DNA from: Aptenodytes patagonicus
Lineage: Eukaryota; Chordata; Aves; Sphenisciformes; Spheniscidae
Assembly: GCF_965638725.1 (NCBI RefSeq)
Contig: NC_134960.1
Coordinates: forward strand, 2,234,501-2,298,500
DNA length: 64,000 nucleotides
Direction: 5' to 3'
The notes under the pieces were generated by a model. It made no database searches. It worked only from the letters and a program-made list of their open reading frames with translations, and was not told where the DNA came from. Positions 49,301 to 58,800 of this stretch are shown here, one piece after another (position 1 is the stretch's first letter; the number at the start of each line of letters is the position of its first letter). Made by a program: the position numbers and the translations under genes.

Positions 49301-51197
49301 GCCAGAGCTGCTGGGGAGTCTCAGCAAAACGTTAGCAGCTCCTGTTTCTTACAGATTGCAAGACTCCTCGACGATACTCTGGTAGCTCAAGAGATTTTAA
49401 TTTGCACTGAGACAAAGCTCAGTGAAGAAGCTCCAGAGACAAAGTACTGGCTGAAACCATGTCTAAGCCAGGTCAACCATTATATAGAAAGGTACTCGGA
49501 ACAAAACCTGTACGTTCCCCTGGGAACGAGACTGCCCTGAGAAGATGCCAATTGCCTGATGCTGCCCTAAGAGCGGCTCAGCCTTTCACAGCTGTGCATT
49601 TCAGCAACGACCAGGGTCTAGAAAGTCAGAGCAGCTTTCCTCTCCAGGAAGACAGCAGTTCTTTAGAAACAGGTGAGGCAATGCCTTGTGCCACTTGTAA
49701 GAATCACTCAAGCCCCTGCTGCTGTGCATGTTCAAGGGAAGTTTCCAACAACTCCAGTGTCACCATCTCCATGCCCCCCTGCGCTGGCATGGCTCCTCTC
49801 CCATGCACCCTTCCTCACCCCAGTCCTCCTGAGGAAGATTTCTGTCCTCAGATCAGCTTGTGCTCATTAAGTACTCACACCCATCACTATCCAAACACTC
49901 ATCACAACCCATTCTGCAAAGGCATTATATGAATAAAGGCAAATATAGTTCCAGCTCTGTAAAACTTGTCCGCAGGCACAAACAGGTCAATGGGACTGTA
50001 CAAATGGTTTGTAAGCCTTCTGAAAAAAACCTATATGCATTTTGAAATTCAAGTATTCCTCAAAATCCATTTCCTTGTATGTTAAGTCAACCAGCACCTG
50101 TGGGTCTGTACAGCTTCCACCTGAAACAAGAGGGACAATCAGCACAGCTTCAACTTCGGTTGGTTGCCCTGATCACAGACTTGACTTGAGGGGTGTATTT
50201 GAGCAGACGAAAACCTGAGCTGTCCCGGCAGGTGAGTGGGGACACCAAAGCAGCAGGCATGACCAAAGCAGGGGCATCGGGGGCACACCGCAAACTTCAG
50301 GGTCCTTTTGGACACAGCATCAAACCAGGGCTCCCTGGCTGCCGCCCCTTGCACAACTCCGGGTGACTTCTACTGCCTTTTTTTTTTTTTTTAAAGAAAA
50401 AAAAACAAACGCTTTTCATCTCCCGAGTTCAGAGAGCCATCTCTGAACCACAGAGCGAGCTGAACCCCTTGCCCCTGTGCTGATCCTCGCTCCAAGCCAC
50501 TTGTACAGGCACCAGATGAAACCCATTAAGCAGTGACCGTACACATGCCACACTGGCTAAGGAAACGCGCTGCGTTTGGAGACCACTTCTGCAAGCAGAA
50601 GCGAACAGCAGATCTCAAAATAAATTCAGCGTGCCAGATTTAACAGCAGGGCGATGCCCAGGCAGGAACCCTAGGTCACGGGAAAGCTGCACCGGTCCTT
50701 CGATGACCACACGCTTCTCCTCGGCACCCCCGCTGCAGCCTGCCCGCGCCTCCTGCTGCCAGAGGGACCCGCTCCCGCCCCCCCCCCCCCCGCCGCCCCC
50801 GCACCTCGGTGACGATGGTGGAGCGGTAGACGTCGCGGTTGTACTCCCAGCCGTCCAGGCACGGCTCCTGCTCCAGCGACTCCAGCTCCACGTCGGAGCC
50901 GGGCCGCAGCCCCAGCGCCGAGAAGTTGGCGAGCGCGGCCAGGCGGTAGCGGCGGCAGCGGCTCGGCGCCGCCCGCCCGCCCCGCAGCTCCAGCGGGATG
51001 CTGGCGTTGCGCCACTCGCCGCTCAGGTTGGCCCCGCGGGGCACGGCGCACCGGTGCTCGGGGGTGCCGGCCAGGAAGACGATGGAGAGGCCGTTGAAGC
51101 CGTTGGGGACGATGCTGGCGCTGAGGAGGAAGAAGACGAGCCGCTGGAAGCGGCCCCACTCGCCCAGGAAGGCGGTCGCCTCCTCGTAGTCGCGCAT
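25246..51197 (-). CDS. SLC22A5: SLC22A5-like (OCTN2) carnitine/organic cation transporter, complete gene, 10 coding exons
   Basis: OCTN2 is a plasma-membrane MFS transporter that imports carnitine with Na+ and also carries organic cations. Ten exons (393, 104, 155, 172, 127, 101, 215, 183, 136 and 88 nt) join in frame at GT-AG sites to 557 codons, the human length. Seen in the joined product: start [14 protein letters not shown]; sequons N57, N64 and N91 in the large extracellular loop; the SDKFGRK motif between TM2 and TM3 (165-170 is DKFGRK); GTEILGKS at 218-225, matching the proposed nucleotide-binding motif; PESPRW at 278-283; PRR at 398-400; Y447, Y449 and E452 in the carnitine/Na+ region; and C-terminal KSTAF, a PDZ ligand. 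I call it A5 rather than A4 because of the [26 protein letters not shown] and KSTAF segments and because it is the downstream member of the pair. Substrate is inferred from family. Confidence 0.96.
25933..26068 (-). CDS. SLC22A5: SLC22A5 exon 9 (TM11-TM12)
   Basis: Acceptor CTGCTAG, donor GG|GTAAGT. It encodes [17 protein letters not shown] followed by [12 protein letters not shown] and [13 protein letters not shown], covering the last membrane segments and the start of the cytoplasmic tail. 136 nt, phase identical to the paralogue's exon 9 at 57,053-57,188. Confidence 0.95.
26541..26723 (-). CDS. SLC22A5: SLC22A5 exon 8 (TM9-TM10, Na+/carnitine region)
   Basis: Acceptor TTTCAG, donor CTCG|GTAAGT, 183 nt. 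Encodes residues 423-484 including [20 protein letters not shown] and [16 protein letters not shown], ending SPYFVYLG. V446, Y447, Y449 and E452, studied as Na+/carnitine determinants in human OCTN2, are all kept. Position 468 is Met where human has Thr. Confidence 0.96.
27948..28162 (-). CDS. SLC22A5: SLC22A5 exon 7 (TM7-TM8)
   Basis: Acceptor TTTCAG, donor TCAC|GTATGG, 215 nt. Encodes [17 protein letters not shown], then [35 protein letters not shown] and LLFIQLVPS. The PRRYS motif includes R399 of the human numbering. Confidence 0.96.
31360..31460 (-). CDS. SLC22A5: SLC22A5 exon 6 (end of central loop, TM7 start)
   Basis: Acceptor TTTTTCCAG, donor TTTG|GTAAGC, 101 nt. Encodes [20 protein letters not shown] and [14 protein letters not shown]. 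The loop matches the human OCTN2 LQDL...KKQQ...ILDLLRT pattern. Confidence 0.95.
31465..31482 (+). repeat. AAAC microsatellite in splice acceptor tract
   Basis: (AAAC)n reads as (GTTT)n on the minus strand. It forms the pyrimidine-rich part just upstream of the exon 6 acceptor of SLC22A5. Confidence 0.7.
31800..32180 (+). mobile_element. Degenerate CR1-like 3' region fragment
   Basis: The segments ATCCAGTTTTGAGGACTG, GAGAGCAACAAGGATGATGAG and TTTATTTAGCCTAAGGGCCA follow, in the same order, the 3' part of the CR1 reverse-transcriptase region and 3' UTR. Divergence is high and there is no clean terminus. It lies in SLC22A5 intron 5, antisense to the gene. Confidence 0.5.
34647..34737. repeat. 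Perfect 44-bp tandem duplication
   Basis: Two identical 44-bp copies begin at 34,649 and 34,693 (each starting GATGACAAACAGATCAGT and ending GGGAGATGGA). Complete identity suggests a recent or polymorphic duplication in intron 5 of SLC22A5. Confidence 0.95.
35896..36022 (-). CDS. SLC22A5: SLC22A5 exon 5 (central cytoplasmic loop)
   Basis: Acceptor TTTGCAG, donor GAG|GTAAGA, 127 nt. Encodes [20 protein letters not shown] and [10 protein letters not shown], ending VILDPSE. PESPRWL is the conserved SLC22 motif after TM6 and contains R282 of the human protein. Confidence 0.97.
37009..37180 (-). CDS. SLC22A5: SLC22A5 exon 4 (TM5-TM6)
   Basis: Acceptor TGAACAG, donor TG|GTGAGT, 172 nt. Encodes [18 protein letters not shown], then [20 protein letters not shown] and [19 protein letters not shown] is the nucleotide-binding-like motif described for OCTNs. 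Confidence 0.96.
38506..38660 (-). CDS. SLC22A5: SLC22A5 exon 3 (TM3-TM4)
   Basis: Acceptor CTTGGAAG preceded by a T-rich tract, donor CTCG|GTATGC, 155 nt. The first base completes codon 166 (AA|G, Lys). It continues [19 protein letters not shown] and later [19 protein letters not shown]179, Q180, Q207 and Y211 of human numbering are kept. Confidence 0.96.
38661..41405 (-). other. SLC22A5: SLC22A5 intron 2
   Basis: A 2.7-kb intron almost half filled by a decayed CR1 LINE on the opposite strand. The rest is A-rich low-complexity sequence with no recognisable feature. Confidence 0.85.
39463..40720 (+). mobile_element. Decayed CR1 LINE (ORF1 end and ORF2 endonuclease region)
   Basis: On the plus strand, 39,880-40,500 translates, with frameshifts, to CR1 ORF2 sequence. 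Seen are [20 protein letters not shown] and [16 protein letters not shown] (the GDFN endonuclease motif). After a frame change come [20 protein letters not shown] and [17 protein letters not shown]. The usual SDHE catalytic context is damaged (DHE remains). The part 39,463-39,850 looks like the CR1 ORF1 coiled-coil end ([11 protein letters not shown]..., VKELQEE) but is weaker. The copy is dead, 5'-truncated and antisense inside SLC22A5 intron 2. Confidence 0.85.
41406..41509 (-). CDS. SLC22A5: SLC22A5 exon 2 (TM2)
   Basis: Acceptor CCCTGCAG, donor GACAA|GTAAAG, 104 nt. Encodes [20 protein letters not shown] and [14 protein letters not shown] plus two bases of codon 166. Short, but an unambiguous match to human OCTN exon 2 (WNLVCEDDWK). 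Confidence 0.96.
41510..50804 (-). other. SLC22A5: SLC22A5 intron 1
   Basis: The 9.3-kb first intron. I see A/T-rich patches (for example 43,540-43,610) and many chance frames. There is no coding exon, RNA gene or well-preserved transposable element. A run of 14 C (G on the RNA strand) lies just inside its 5' end. Confidence 0.8.
50778..50791. repeat. C14 homopolymer beside exon 1 splice donor
   Basis: An uninterrupted run of 14 C within a C-rich stretch (50,776-50,800). On the RNA strand it is a G run starting 14 nt after the exon 1 donor, flanked by other GGG runs, so it could form a G-quadruplex. Confidence 0.9.
50805..51197 (-). CDS. SLC22A5: SLC22A5 exon 1 (start codon, TM1, large extracellular loop)
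   Basis: ATG at 51,197-51,195 with G at -3; donor ACCGAG|GTGCGG. It is exactly 131 codons, the size of human OCTN exon 1. Encodes [20 protein letters not shown], then [36 protein letters not shown] and [15 protein letters not shown], ending STIVTE. R19, N32 and P46 and three N-glycosylation sequons (57, 64, 91) are kept. The downstream frame into intron 1 stays open but is not coding. Confidence 0.97.
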
Positions 51198-51780
51198 GGC
51201 GCGGCCAAGCTGCGGCCGCCGCTACCTGCGGGCCCGTCTGGCGCGGGCAGAAAGCGGCCGCCCCGAGCCGCCGCGCAGCCCGCCGAGCGCCTCGCCATGG
51301 GCCGGGCCTCGCCGGCGGGGGAGCGGCTGGGGGTGGGGTTTGCAGGCGGAGGCTCCTCAGGTGGAGCCGGCCGCTGCCGGCGCCGCGGGGGAGCCGCCGC
51401 TGCCACCACGTCCCTCCCCGGCCCGGCCCGGCCCGGCCGCCTCTGCCTGGCGCGGGCGGCTCCCGGCATGCCCTTCGCCCGCCCGCTCGGGAGGCGCGGC
51501 GGAGGCTCGGCCCCTGAGGCTCGGCCGGGCCTGGCGCCGGCTCCAGCGCTCTGAGCCCCGCCGCCGCGGGGGGAGCTGCCTTGGCCGGGCGGCCGAGCCG
51601 AGGCGGCCTTGTGAGGCTGGAGGGAGGGCCCGGGCCCGGCTTCGGCCAGCGCCTCGGGCTCGTGTTCACAGCGACGGCTGGAAGAGGCGGCCCCGGTGTG
51701 CCGGGCCATGCCAGGCAGCGCGCAGAGGCCTGCGGGCAGGAGCTCTGCCTGCTCGTACCGGTGCTCCCTGCCTGCCGAAG

Positions 51781-54700
51781 CAGGGCTCGGCTGCGGGCTC
51801 TGGGCCAGCATCGCCCTGGCCCAGGGTGGCTTTCCAGCCCCCCACGAGGCGCCCAGCCCAGGCCCGGCTGGGTGGCATGTCCCCTGCCCTTGGGTGGCTC
51901 CTTGTTGGAAGCAGACCATTAATTAATACAGGCGTCAGATCCCTTATTTACTGCCCAAAGGGTTCATAAACCGGACTTGAGATGAATTGAATCATTATTC
52001 AGCTGCTGGCAACCCCCTGGGGCTTAGCTACACGTTACAAGTGAACCAGCGCAGGGTTCTTCGGCAAGGCCTTGGTTTGGGTCGTTGCCACGTGTGAGCC
52101 AAGAGCCTTCACCAATTGTTTTGCTCTTCCCATGGTCAAAGGCAGGCACCTTTCTGCAGGTCCAAGTGCTAAATGGTTCCTGGCCTTGTTTCCGTCTGCA
52201 GCAGCACCTTCCCACAGCTTCCGTCATCCTTTCAGCAGGATTGTGGCTGTAAAAAGGTTTTGCTGACAATGACACTATTTTCTGAGGGAACATGTACTAT
52301 GTGTTTGACAATTAATAAATGTAGTAAGTAATATTCCATTCTTAGGCCAAAAATCCCAGCTCATTACCTAGCGGCGCTGTCAGGAAGATTGTGTCTCCCG
52401 TAGAGCTCAGTTAAGAAGTTGCATGATTATCGCAGCAGAAATTGGCCTTGCTCTCCATAAGGCTAATTCACGTTCCCAACTGGCTTTTTGTGCCTCATAT
52501 TTTCTCCACCTCTAATTGATAAAAGCCAAATGTATACCTTTTACAGCATTTTTGAATGCTTGTATTTAAAAAGAGCTTTTATTCCATGTTGGAATCGCAC
52601 AGCTGTGAAAAATCTCAAAGGTGGGAAACGAAATGGACAAAACAGAAGTTAAACCTCAAAATCACCCTTGAGCCTGGCCGGGGTCTATGTCCAGGGCTTT
52701 GCAGAATCGCAGAGTCAGGACTGAACCATCTGAAAGCCAGAAAAACTGTACTACCGTAACAGCCTTCCTGTGTGGAAGAGCTTATTTGTGAAAGGGCTTA
52801 TTTTAGGGTTTTATTTTCATACCTCATCCATGCTAAATACATTTTTAATTACTTCTTTAAACTTCTTTGCACAAAGCGTTGAAGTTAGGAGACTTTATTC
52901 TTCAATTACAATCCACACGGAAATCGGGTTATACAATGCCAGTGCACATTTTTATTACAATGAAGACAGACGTTAACAAGTGACAATTACTACAGTTCCA
53001 TATGCTTTAGCAGATCCAGTAAACCAGCTGAGGACCAAAGGTTGCACAGAGAGACCCAAGTAAACGTGACAGAGATGACAGATGAGGCACAGCGCACCGG
53101 CCCCTGCGTCGGTGGGAGCGATCCAGCTGGTGCTTCCCTCCCGTCCCCAGGTCAGAGCCTTACAGGCATCCCCCAGCTGCGCGGGAGCACACGGGTCCCA
53201 TGCTGAGCCCCGCCGAGTATCTGACGCACAGAAACCCCGCTGAAGAGTGCAGTGAGAGGCTTAAATAGCTCACTAGCAATAAATCTGATTTCGCCAATAG
53301 CTCCTAAACCAGTGCTGTCTTCTTCAGCTTTGCAATTAAAAATATAGTAAGTCGCCAGAAACTGGCACTCCAGATTCATCCCTATTTGATTCTTCTGCAG
53401 ATTATTGCTCTGGGTTTCTGCAGAAATCCCCATGCGAGCCTAGGAAAGAACCTGGCAGAGGACAGGAAATTCTCCTTGCAAATGCTTCATCAACTGAAGC
53501 AATCTCCTTTCCTTGTTTTTACTGTGCTCAGACACCGTAAGGCCCTATAACAACATCACATACTTTTCAGAAAGGCATTCCACTCTTGTGAAAGATTTTT
53601 TTTTTAAATCTGCCATTAAAAATACCAAAATGCGACACTAGCTTGAGATCAATGGTATAAGCAAGAAAAATGAGACTGATTGAAACAAGGTATTTAAAAA
53701 AACCCACAACCCTTTTTCTTATTTAAAAAAGGAAAACTAGGTTTTAAGATACTACAAAGTTCAACAGTACAAAAATATTTACCTTTTCAAAATACCCAAG
53801 CCTACAATCACATAAAATAACTATCAACTTAATATAAAAATCTTCATAAAAATATGGCCACCTATATTTAACCAAGTCCTCAAACCTGTCCTACGCTGAT
53901 ATAAAGGCTTTGTTGAGAAATTTAGTTATGTCTAAACAGCTATGCTATAGATTAACTTTTTAATAAGTAAACCCAAGATTAAATACTGCTGTTATGAGAG
54001 AAATTCCAGCTTGAGAAGGGATGAGAACATCAGGGGTCACAGGATGATGGTTGCCTCATGCCACATTACATTTATGGCAAAAGAATAACTGCAGAAAATT
54101 AATATGAAAGTAAATAGTATTTCCGCATCCCAAAGAGCAGCTTGAAATAATTGCACAAATTCCTTGCATTTAAATGTTATAAAGCCTTATATTTGTGCTT
54201 GAACTTACAGGGAGAGCCTCATTCCTGTGCCAAGTGCCAGCACGAGACAACTTGCCACAAATTTCACATTAGAGAGGAGACAGTGTGCTTTCGTTGGCCC
54301 TTACAGAAGGTGAATCATTGCTAATTGTTATTTATGGAGGATAAAAATCAGTCTGCCAGGTCTGATAGACTTTATGTGGCCAAGAAGTGCATGCGCAGCC
54401 AATAAATAGAAAAATAAAAGGTATTACATTTTTTTCAAACTATGTAGTGTTCATAAAACAGTAGTAGCACAACTCTAAGCTCTACATTTGAGTTTTCATC
54501 CAATTTAGCTTTGCTGAACTTATAAAAAAATGCATACATAACCTGAAGGATTTGAAAAACAGAACACTGGCTTTGTTGGCTTTTTTTTTTTGTTTTGAAA
54601 AAACTGTGGTCCCAAATGAGCCCTTTTGTATTTTTAAGCTGCAGGTGAACATCTCCAGTACAGAACATCAGCTTTTTGCGAGCATCAAATCCCCTTTAAA

Positions 54701-55749
54701 TTTGTAAATGGTACAAAGGTTTTGCAGAGGCTTTTGAAACTGCAATGAGCTTTCTCTGAAGGTACAAACCAATGTGGTATATATTCAAAGGAGAAATTAA
54801 ATGCTTTGGAAAAAAACCCCAGAAGATCTAAAAAACTGCTTATGACAATATACCATGAAAAACCCGAAAGCTAAAACTGCATGGCACGTTTGGATAGGAT
54901 CATTGATTTGCTAAAGCCCCCGTTTCTTTTGGAAGCGGGCATGGCCCATCAGAAGGTCAGCAAGCTATAGTCCTTACTCGGTGTTAAAGGCTTCCCCCTG
55001 TCCCCAAAGACACTGAACATTCATGAAGCCCAAGGATTTCAGCGGGCTCAGGCTTTATGAAAAAGCATCAGCTTTTACAGGGAGAAGTGGATCAGAAGTG
55101 GATCCCAGGTCCTGGGAAAAGCAAGCGACATCAAAAGATACTCCGATGTCTTGTTTAAAAAACATGTCCTTGCAGTGAAGTCTACGTCTGCTTTGCTACA
55201 ACTAAATTCTGATCCCACTTAGTCTATCGGGCTTTGGTCACAGATTTCAAAGGAGGCCGGGATCTTTCCTTTAAGGACACGTGCTGAGATTTTCAAAGAC
55301 AGACACCCAGCTCCCCTTCATCCAGTCAACACACAGAGAGTGAGAAAAAACACCAGCATTACATTTGCTATCTTTTTTTTTTTTCTCTCTAAGCAGCTTA
55401 GATTGAGAACCTGACTGAGTGGAGTCATTGCTGTATTACTCCTAAGGCTCATTTCTAGCTTACTCCTCGAATCAATCATGTTCAGCACGTGCAGGCCCCC
55501 ATTTCTCAACAGGGACTGTATCTGCTGACAAACCCCAGGTATCAGAACACTGAATTACAGACTAAGAGTCCTACGGGAGTAGACAGCATCTGTTCAGTAA
55601 ACTATGTATTGGGGTACAGTAGCACAGGGGATAACAACTATGGTGCAGTAGCATTTACTGTTGGGTTTTGTTTGTTTTCCTCTAGCAGAAAATGCATTTT
55701 GAGACGATCTTGGTCTTCTTTCAGCCCCTCTGAGAGCATGCATCTTTCT
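51781..55749 (-). other. Interval between the two transporter genes; 3' flank of SLC22A4
   Basis: About 4 kb between the SLC22A4 stop codon and the SLC22A5 CpG island. It is AT-rich and has no recognisable gene on either strand. Part of it should be SLC22A4 3' UTR. Candidate minus-strand poly(A) hexamers are ATTAAA at 53,964-53,959 and AATAAA at 52,956-52,951 and 52,899-52,894. Confidence 0.6.
52951..52956 (-). terminator. Candidate poly(A) signal, SLC22A4
   Basis: The first canonical minus-strand AATAAA after the SLC22A4 stop codon, 2.8 kb downstream; another lies at 52,899-52,894. The weaker ATTAAA at 53,964-53,959 would give a 1.8-kb UTR. Confidence 0.3.
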
Positions 55750-55825
55750 TCACAAGGGTGTTACCAGAACTTTAGGACTCTCCTTTGAATTCCTAGTGCC
55801 AGTGGTTTGTTGCCGATTTCTGAAA
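55750..55825 (-). CDS. SLC22A4: SLC22A4 exon 10 (C-terminal tail, stop TGA)
   Basis: Acceptor GTTTTCAG; first base completes codon 529 as TG|T (Cys, human Trp). Then [17 protein letters not shown] and KVLVTPL, stop TGA at 55,752-55,750. The match to the human OCTN1 tail (FRSGKKTRDS...NPKVLITAF) identifies this short exon. A second AG six bases downstream (TTTCAG at 55,820) would create an immediate TGA, so the first is preferred. Confidence 0.85.
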
Positions 55826-58800
55826 CTGAAAACAAGTAAAAGACTGAGAAGCTAGACAACATTTTACTGCGTGTCTTCAGACACTTCTCCTTCCTAATTA
55901 GCACCGCTAAAATAACCATGTTACACTACCAATATAAACATTAGAAAAAACCCGAGTGCTCTGTAAAATATGCCTTTCCGGATGGCAGAAGCAGTGCAGC
56001 AAACACCACTTGGCACTTGACGTGACTGCAATTCAGTTACTTAGTCTGTTTATGCAAGAAGACTGCAAAGGGAATCTGGTTTGACTCTAGGATTTCTAGC
56101 TACAGTTCATCAACTGCAAAGCCAAAAAGCCATAGGGCAGAGATATGAGAAGTCCCTAATAGTGATAAAAAGCAGCATGCCCTTCTCAAGGAACCTGGCC
56201 TGAGAATTCTTATTCTGGAAGCATAATGACAGCTCCTTATACCGACCAGGAATTAGATACAGGCAATTCCAGCTATTGTTGCTTGTAAGGGCAAATTCTG
56301 TTCCAGTACAAATTCTCAGTAAGCTGGATAGTAGCTATGCAGCTGCACTTTGGCTAATTCAGTTTCCCTCTGCTGCTCCCAAGAGTTTTCCTCCCACGAC
56401 AGTTAACTCGCCAACACTGGCCACCTCCACTGCACCAGCACGTGCACAGATTTCAGTGGAGATGTTTGCTCAGGGTACCTTAAATAGCAATCGTGGTGGG
56501 GCAAGAGAACTGTCACTGCTTATAGCTAAACAAAATAAACCAGGAGAAAAGCTGTCCTGGCATGTCTCTAGCCTCCCGAATTAAAGAGGCTACAATATTG
56601 AAATCCTGTGTTTAATTTGGAGCAGTACCTAAGAGTAATTTGGAGTTAGTACCTAACTTACACAAGAGTAAAGTGTTTTGTAATGTAAATCATCCTACTA
56701 AATGAATAGTTTAAATGAAGAGTTAAGGAGAGTGAATCACATAAAAGGACTGAAAGTGTTGGGGGATATGAAGCAACAGCCTCAAAGTGATGTGAAGGTC
56801 AGCCTTGATTTGCGAGTCCCCACTTTCAAGCACATCAGCTCTCAGGTTCGTTCAGAGATTCTGGAGAAACTGCGTAATGTCAATGTCTGTCAAATTAACA
56901 ACAACAACAACAAAAAAATCTAAAGGGCACTTTGAAAGCTTTGATGTTTTGCAGTGAATCTGATTAAACATGTTTACTGATTGTGAAAAGGGACTATGTA
57001 GAAAGAGGTCCTGAATTCTTGTGAAGCATGGGATGAATGAAAGCCGCCTTACCATTTCACCTTCAGCATTTGCTCAAAGCTCTCAGGCAGGGGCTTGCCG
57101 TAACTCTCCGGGAGAAACAGGGTAAGGATCCCGATCAGCACAGTCAGGCTTCCCATTAGGATATATGGTAGGAATCTGTCATAGGCACCTGACAGAACAC
57201 AGGACATGACACCAGTACTTATACGTCCACAGTCAATGAACTCGTGTAAAATTTATATTCCAGGCATCGCTGTAACGCAGAATTAATTTGGAATAATTAG
57301 CCGAAATCTTTGTAAATACCAAAGGTGAATCCAAACCTGAGCTACATCTGGTATCTGCTAGCAAACAAAGGGATTTTTCAATTTTAAAACTACAACGTAC
57401 GCTCTAGGATGGTCACCACCTACCATCAGTTTCATGCCATCCCCCATGTTCATGCAGCAGCTAATAGGTTTTTTTGTACACTTTCAACTGGGATAGCCAA
57501 CATCTTTGCAAGGTAACAGCTCTGCGGGGGTCACTGCTGGAGTCTTCAGTACTACACTGTCATCAGGAATCAAATCCTCAGTTAAATAATTCAATGTGAG
57601 GGAATAAAAATGCTCATAAGCAACCAAGCACTCATCAGCTGCCTGGGATTGTGCATCCTCCTGATCTTGTGCAAAAGAAAGGAAGAGACTGATGGCAGCT
57701 GAACGGGCTGATTTCAGACTAATGGGCCATTAACGGGGGAACCCTGAAATACCTTCCTTATTGCAAAGGGAGAAAGCATCAGGCCTCCTGTGACAGACAA
57801 GAGGCTCTGACCTTGGTCTACTCAGAGTATTATTTTGGACTAGAAGGCAGCGGCCCCTGCCAGCAGCCTCAAGCTAGTGCACAAGTATTTGTGCAGGATG
57901 CAAGATCTTCAAGTCACAATAGCACAGCAATGAAAAGGTCTTTCAGTACAGGGATTAGCTAGGAATTAAAGTATTTAAGGTAGAGAAAGTACTAAACTGG
58001 ACTTGACAGCTTTATTTTTTAGTTGGGATAGAGCAGTGTGCTTTATAATGTACAGAATAAACTAGGATTAAAGTGAAGACCCCTGGGTATTTCACATAGA
58101 GCCAAAGTTTATGATTTGACCTCTTCTGTGTTCATCAGCTGGATGAACTGCAAGGTCCTAATTTAGCTGTAGCAAATATCAGCAGCTGATGAGTTGCTCC
58201 TAAAACCTCCTAAAGTTTAGGAAACTATTCTGATGACTGGAACAAGATTTTTTAAAGGCTGAGCCTATGGAAACCTGGGGGAGAAAAAACCAGCAGTAAA
58301 AACTTTATCCTGTCTACATCTCTCCATTACTGTTACCTGTGCTGCAATGGAGACCGAAGACCCCAAGGAGCATCACAGTCATGCTGTCCCTTTTACTTTA
58401 CATTTGCACTGTACAAGTATGAAATAAAGACAATGTATATTCATCATTTTTGGTACAGTGTGTTACAGGCACACTGGAATGCAGAGGTGAGACAACACCG
58501 GTGAGTACAGATAGCAGTCTCCTCTCCCCTCTCCCGGCATGGTGAACCGGCATTAACCCCTTAGCAGTGCAGTACACCAGCAATGCTCTGCCGGAGTCAG
58601 CAGTCACACTCATTTTGTATCAAAGGTCTCAGCAGAAAGCAAAACTCGCTAGGTGCAGGGGAGAGCTGCATCGGGTCCTCCAGTGATGGCAGAAGGAAAT
58701 AAATCACGTGCGAGTGAAAGAAACACAAGATTGAGCACTGGACTGAGCAGCCGGTATTCACAGATACTTCCACCCTTAATCCCCTAATCTCTGTCACCCT

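Larger units (their letters stand above)
50640..51780 (-). promoter_or_regulatory. SLC22A5: CpG island promoter of SLC22A5
   Basis: A GC- and CpG-dense block covers exon 1 and about 600 bp upstream of the start codon, with GC boxes such as GGGGCGG-type runs. CpG-island promoters are usual for SLC22A5. The transcription start is not fixed by a TATA box and must lie right of 51,197. The long open frames seen here on both strands result from the scarcity of A/T stops. Confidence 0.8.

Noticed and set aside
50631-51554. A 307-codon plus-strand open frame over the SLC22A5 CpG island
   Set aside because: It is antisense to exon 1, composed of Arg/Pro/Ala/Gly from GC-rich DNA, has no family resemblance and is explained by lack of stop codons in the CpG island.
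51023-51919. A long minus-strand frame overlapping exon 1 in another frame
   Set aside because: Same composition effect. The exon 1 frame at 51,197 is the one matching OCTN proteins and splicing in phase.
55822-55831. GAAACTGAAA, an IRF consensus match on the plus strand
   Set aside because: It is the reverse complement of the two CAG acceptors and pyrimidine tract of SLC22A4 exon 10, with no promoter context.
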